DNA of 6,043 nt from Rhodoferax sp. OV413 (GTDB taxonomy: Bacteria; Pseudomonadota; Gammaproteobacteria; Burkholderiales; Burkholderiaceae_C): positions 1 through 6,043 of the forward strand of contig CAMATS010000152.1 in the NCBI GenBank assembly GCA_945861195.1, written 5' to 3'. The notes below the pieces were generated by a model. It was not told where the DNA came from, made no database searches, and was given only the letters and a program-made list of their open reading frames with translations. Positions 5,284-6,043 of the stretch are shown here, piece by piece. Each line of letters opens with the position of its first letter. Positions within the stretch are counted from its first letter, which is position 1. The translations under genes were made by a program, and so were the position numbers.

Positions 5284-6043
5284 GGTTTGAAGACGAACCG
5301 GTACCCGGCTATCCCTTGCCCATTTTGCCCGGGCACACCTCGCCGGGGCGGCTCGAGCGGGTGCTGCGCAGCGGCGCATTCGCAGTCACCTCTGAGCTCG
5401 ACCCGCCTGACTCGGCCGACCCGCAGGACGTGTACCGCCGGGCGCGGGTGTTTGATGCTTATGTTGATGCCATCAACGCCACCGATGGCAGCGGGGCGAA
5501 CTGCCACATGTCAAGTTTGGCGGTGTGTGCCCTGCTCACCCGGGTTGGCTATGCACCGGTGATGCAGATTTCCTGCCGAGACAAAAATCGAATCGCTGTA
5601 CAGGGTGATATTTTGGGTGGTGCTGCCATGGGCGTGGCCAATATGCTCTGCCTGACCGGTGATGGCGTTCAGGCGGGCGACCATCCGCAGGCCAAGCCGG
5701 TGTTTGACCTGGATTGCATGTCTTTGCTGGAAATTGGCCGCACTATGCGGGACGAGCATAGGTTTCAAAGTGGGCGAAAGCTCACTTTTTCGCCGCGGGT
5801 GTTCTTTGGTGCTGCCGCCAACCCTTTTGGCCTTCCCGTGCATTGGCGGGCTCAGCGCCTGGCCAAAAAAGTCGCCGCTGGCGCTCAGTTTATTCAAACC
5901 CAGTACTGCTACGACCTGCCCCGGCTGAAAAGTTTCATGCAAGAGGTGGAAGACCTCGGCTTGCTGGAGCAGGTGTTCATCCTGGTCGGCGTTGGCCCGC
6001 TGCGTAGCGCTAAGACGGCTGAATGGATGCGCACCCACGTGCC
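5280..6043 (+). CDS. MetF-like 5,10-methylenetetrahydrofolate reductase (3' end outside window)
   Basis: This flavin enzyme of the MetF TIM-barrel family interconverts 5,10-methylene-THF and 5-methyl-THF in the cytoplasm. The first 254 codons are present and the frame is open to the window end; a full MetF is about 290-320 residues, so perhaps 40-60 are missing. Key blocks are VTSELDPPD (36-44), where Glu39 corresponds to the catalytic Glu28 of E. coli MetF; ISCRDKNR (97-104); LTGDGVQAGDHP (125-136), where Asp128 matches the flavin-tuning Asp120; and FIQTQYCYDLP (204-214), where Gln208 matches the folate-binding Gln183. These alignments are by eye. ATG 5280 overlaps the MetV-like stop by 4 nt, with AGG at 5268-5270. 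Beside a corrinoid carrier, the likely direction is oxidation of methyl-THF rather than methionine synthesis, but this is inference. Housekeeping MetF is less likely given its MetV partner. Confidence 0.9.
   Translation, partial: MRFEDEPVPGYPLPILPGHTSPGRLERVLRSGAFAVTSELDPPDSADPQDVYRRARVFDAYVDAINATDGSGANCHMSSLAVCALLTRVGYAPVMQISCRDKNRIAVQGDILGGAAMGVANMLCLTGDGVQAGDHPQAKPVFDLDCMSLLEIGRTMRDEHRFQSGRKLTFSPRVFFGAAANPFGLPVHWRAQRLAKKVAAGAQFIQTQYCYDLPRLKSFMQEVEDLGLLEQVFILVGVGPLRSAKTAEWMRTHV

Noticed and set aside
5287..5562. 91-codon + strand open frame after the MetV-like gene
   Set aside because: It is out of frame with MetF, whose frame from 5280 carries the conserved family motifs through the same bases.
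5511..6038. 175-codon minus-strand open frame near the window end
   Set aside because: It is opposite the conserved MetF motifs and shows no domain of its own.

Overview
The window looks like a chromosomal segment of a proteobacterium of about 55-60% G+C, most likely a betaproteobacterium of the order Burkholderiales. This placement is an inference from the style of the RhlE-type helicase (charged insert, Gly/Arg-rich tail) and from codon use. No rRNA, tRNA, mobile element or CRISPR array is visible. All real genes lie on the + strand.

Layout. Positions 1-124 are a non-coding leader. A DEAD-box RNA helicase (125-1873) comes first and looks like an unrelated housekeeping neighbour. After an 82-bp gap comes a GlxA-type transcription regulator (1956-2972), with a DJ-1/PfpI-like sensor domain fused to an AraC helix-turn-helix domain; this is the architecture of GbdR, ArgR and CdhR. 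A 186-bp intergenic region (2973-3158) holds dense inverted and direct repeats that look like an operator and promoter. Five tightly packed genes follow: a corrinoid (B12)-binding methyl-carrier protein (3159-3863), a DUF1638 protein (3873-4481), a small 'virulence factor' domain protein (4469-4816), a cysteine-rich MetV-like protein (methylenetetrahydrofolate reductase C-terminal family, 4816-5283) and a MetF-like 5,10-methylenetetrahydrofolate reductase (5280 to beyond the window end). The junctions are a 9-nt gap, then overlaps of 13, 1 and 4 nt, so this is almost certainly one operon.

How the genes may work together (inference). The set resembles the core of a corrinoid-dependent methyl-transfer pathway. 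A substrate:corrinoid methyltransferase, not in this window, would load a methyl group from a methylated compound onto the corrinoid protein. A second methyltransferase, also not in the window, would pass it to tetrahydrofolate. The MetV/MetF pair would then oxidise methyl-THF to methylene-THF for assimilation or further oxidation. DUF1638 and the 'virulence factor' protein are unexplained partners. The GbdR-like regulator makes a quaternary amine such as glycine betaine a reasonable guess for the substrate, but nothing in the window proves it. The most interesting points are this acetogen- or methanogen-like C1 module in an apparent proteobacterium, its two uncharacterised proteins, and a 21-bp direct-repeat site upstream whose spacing fits an AraC/GlxA-type activator.
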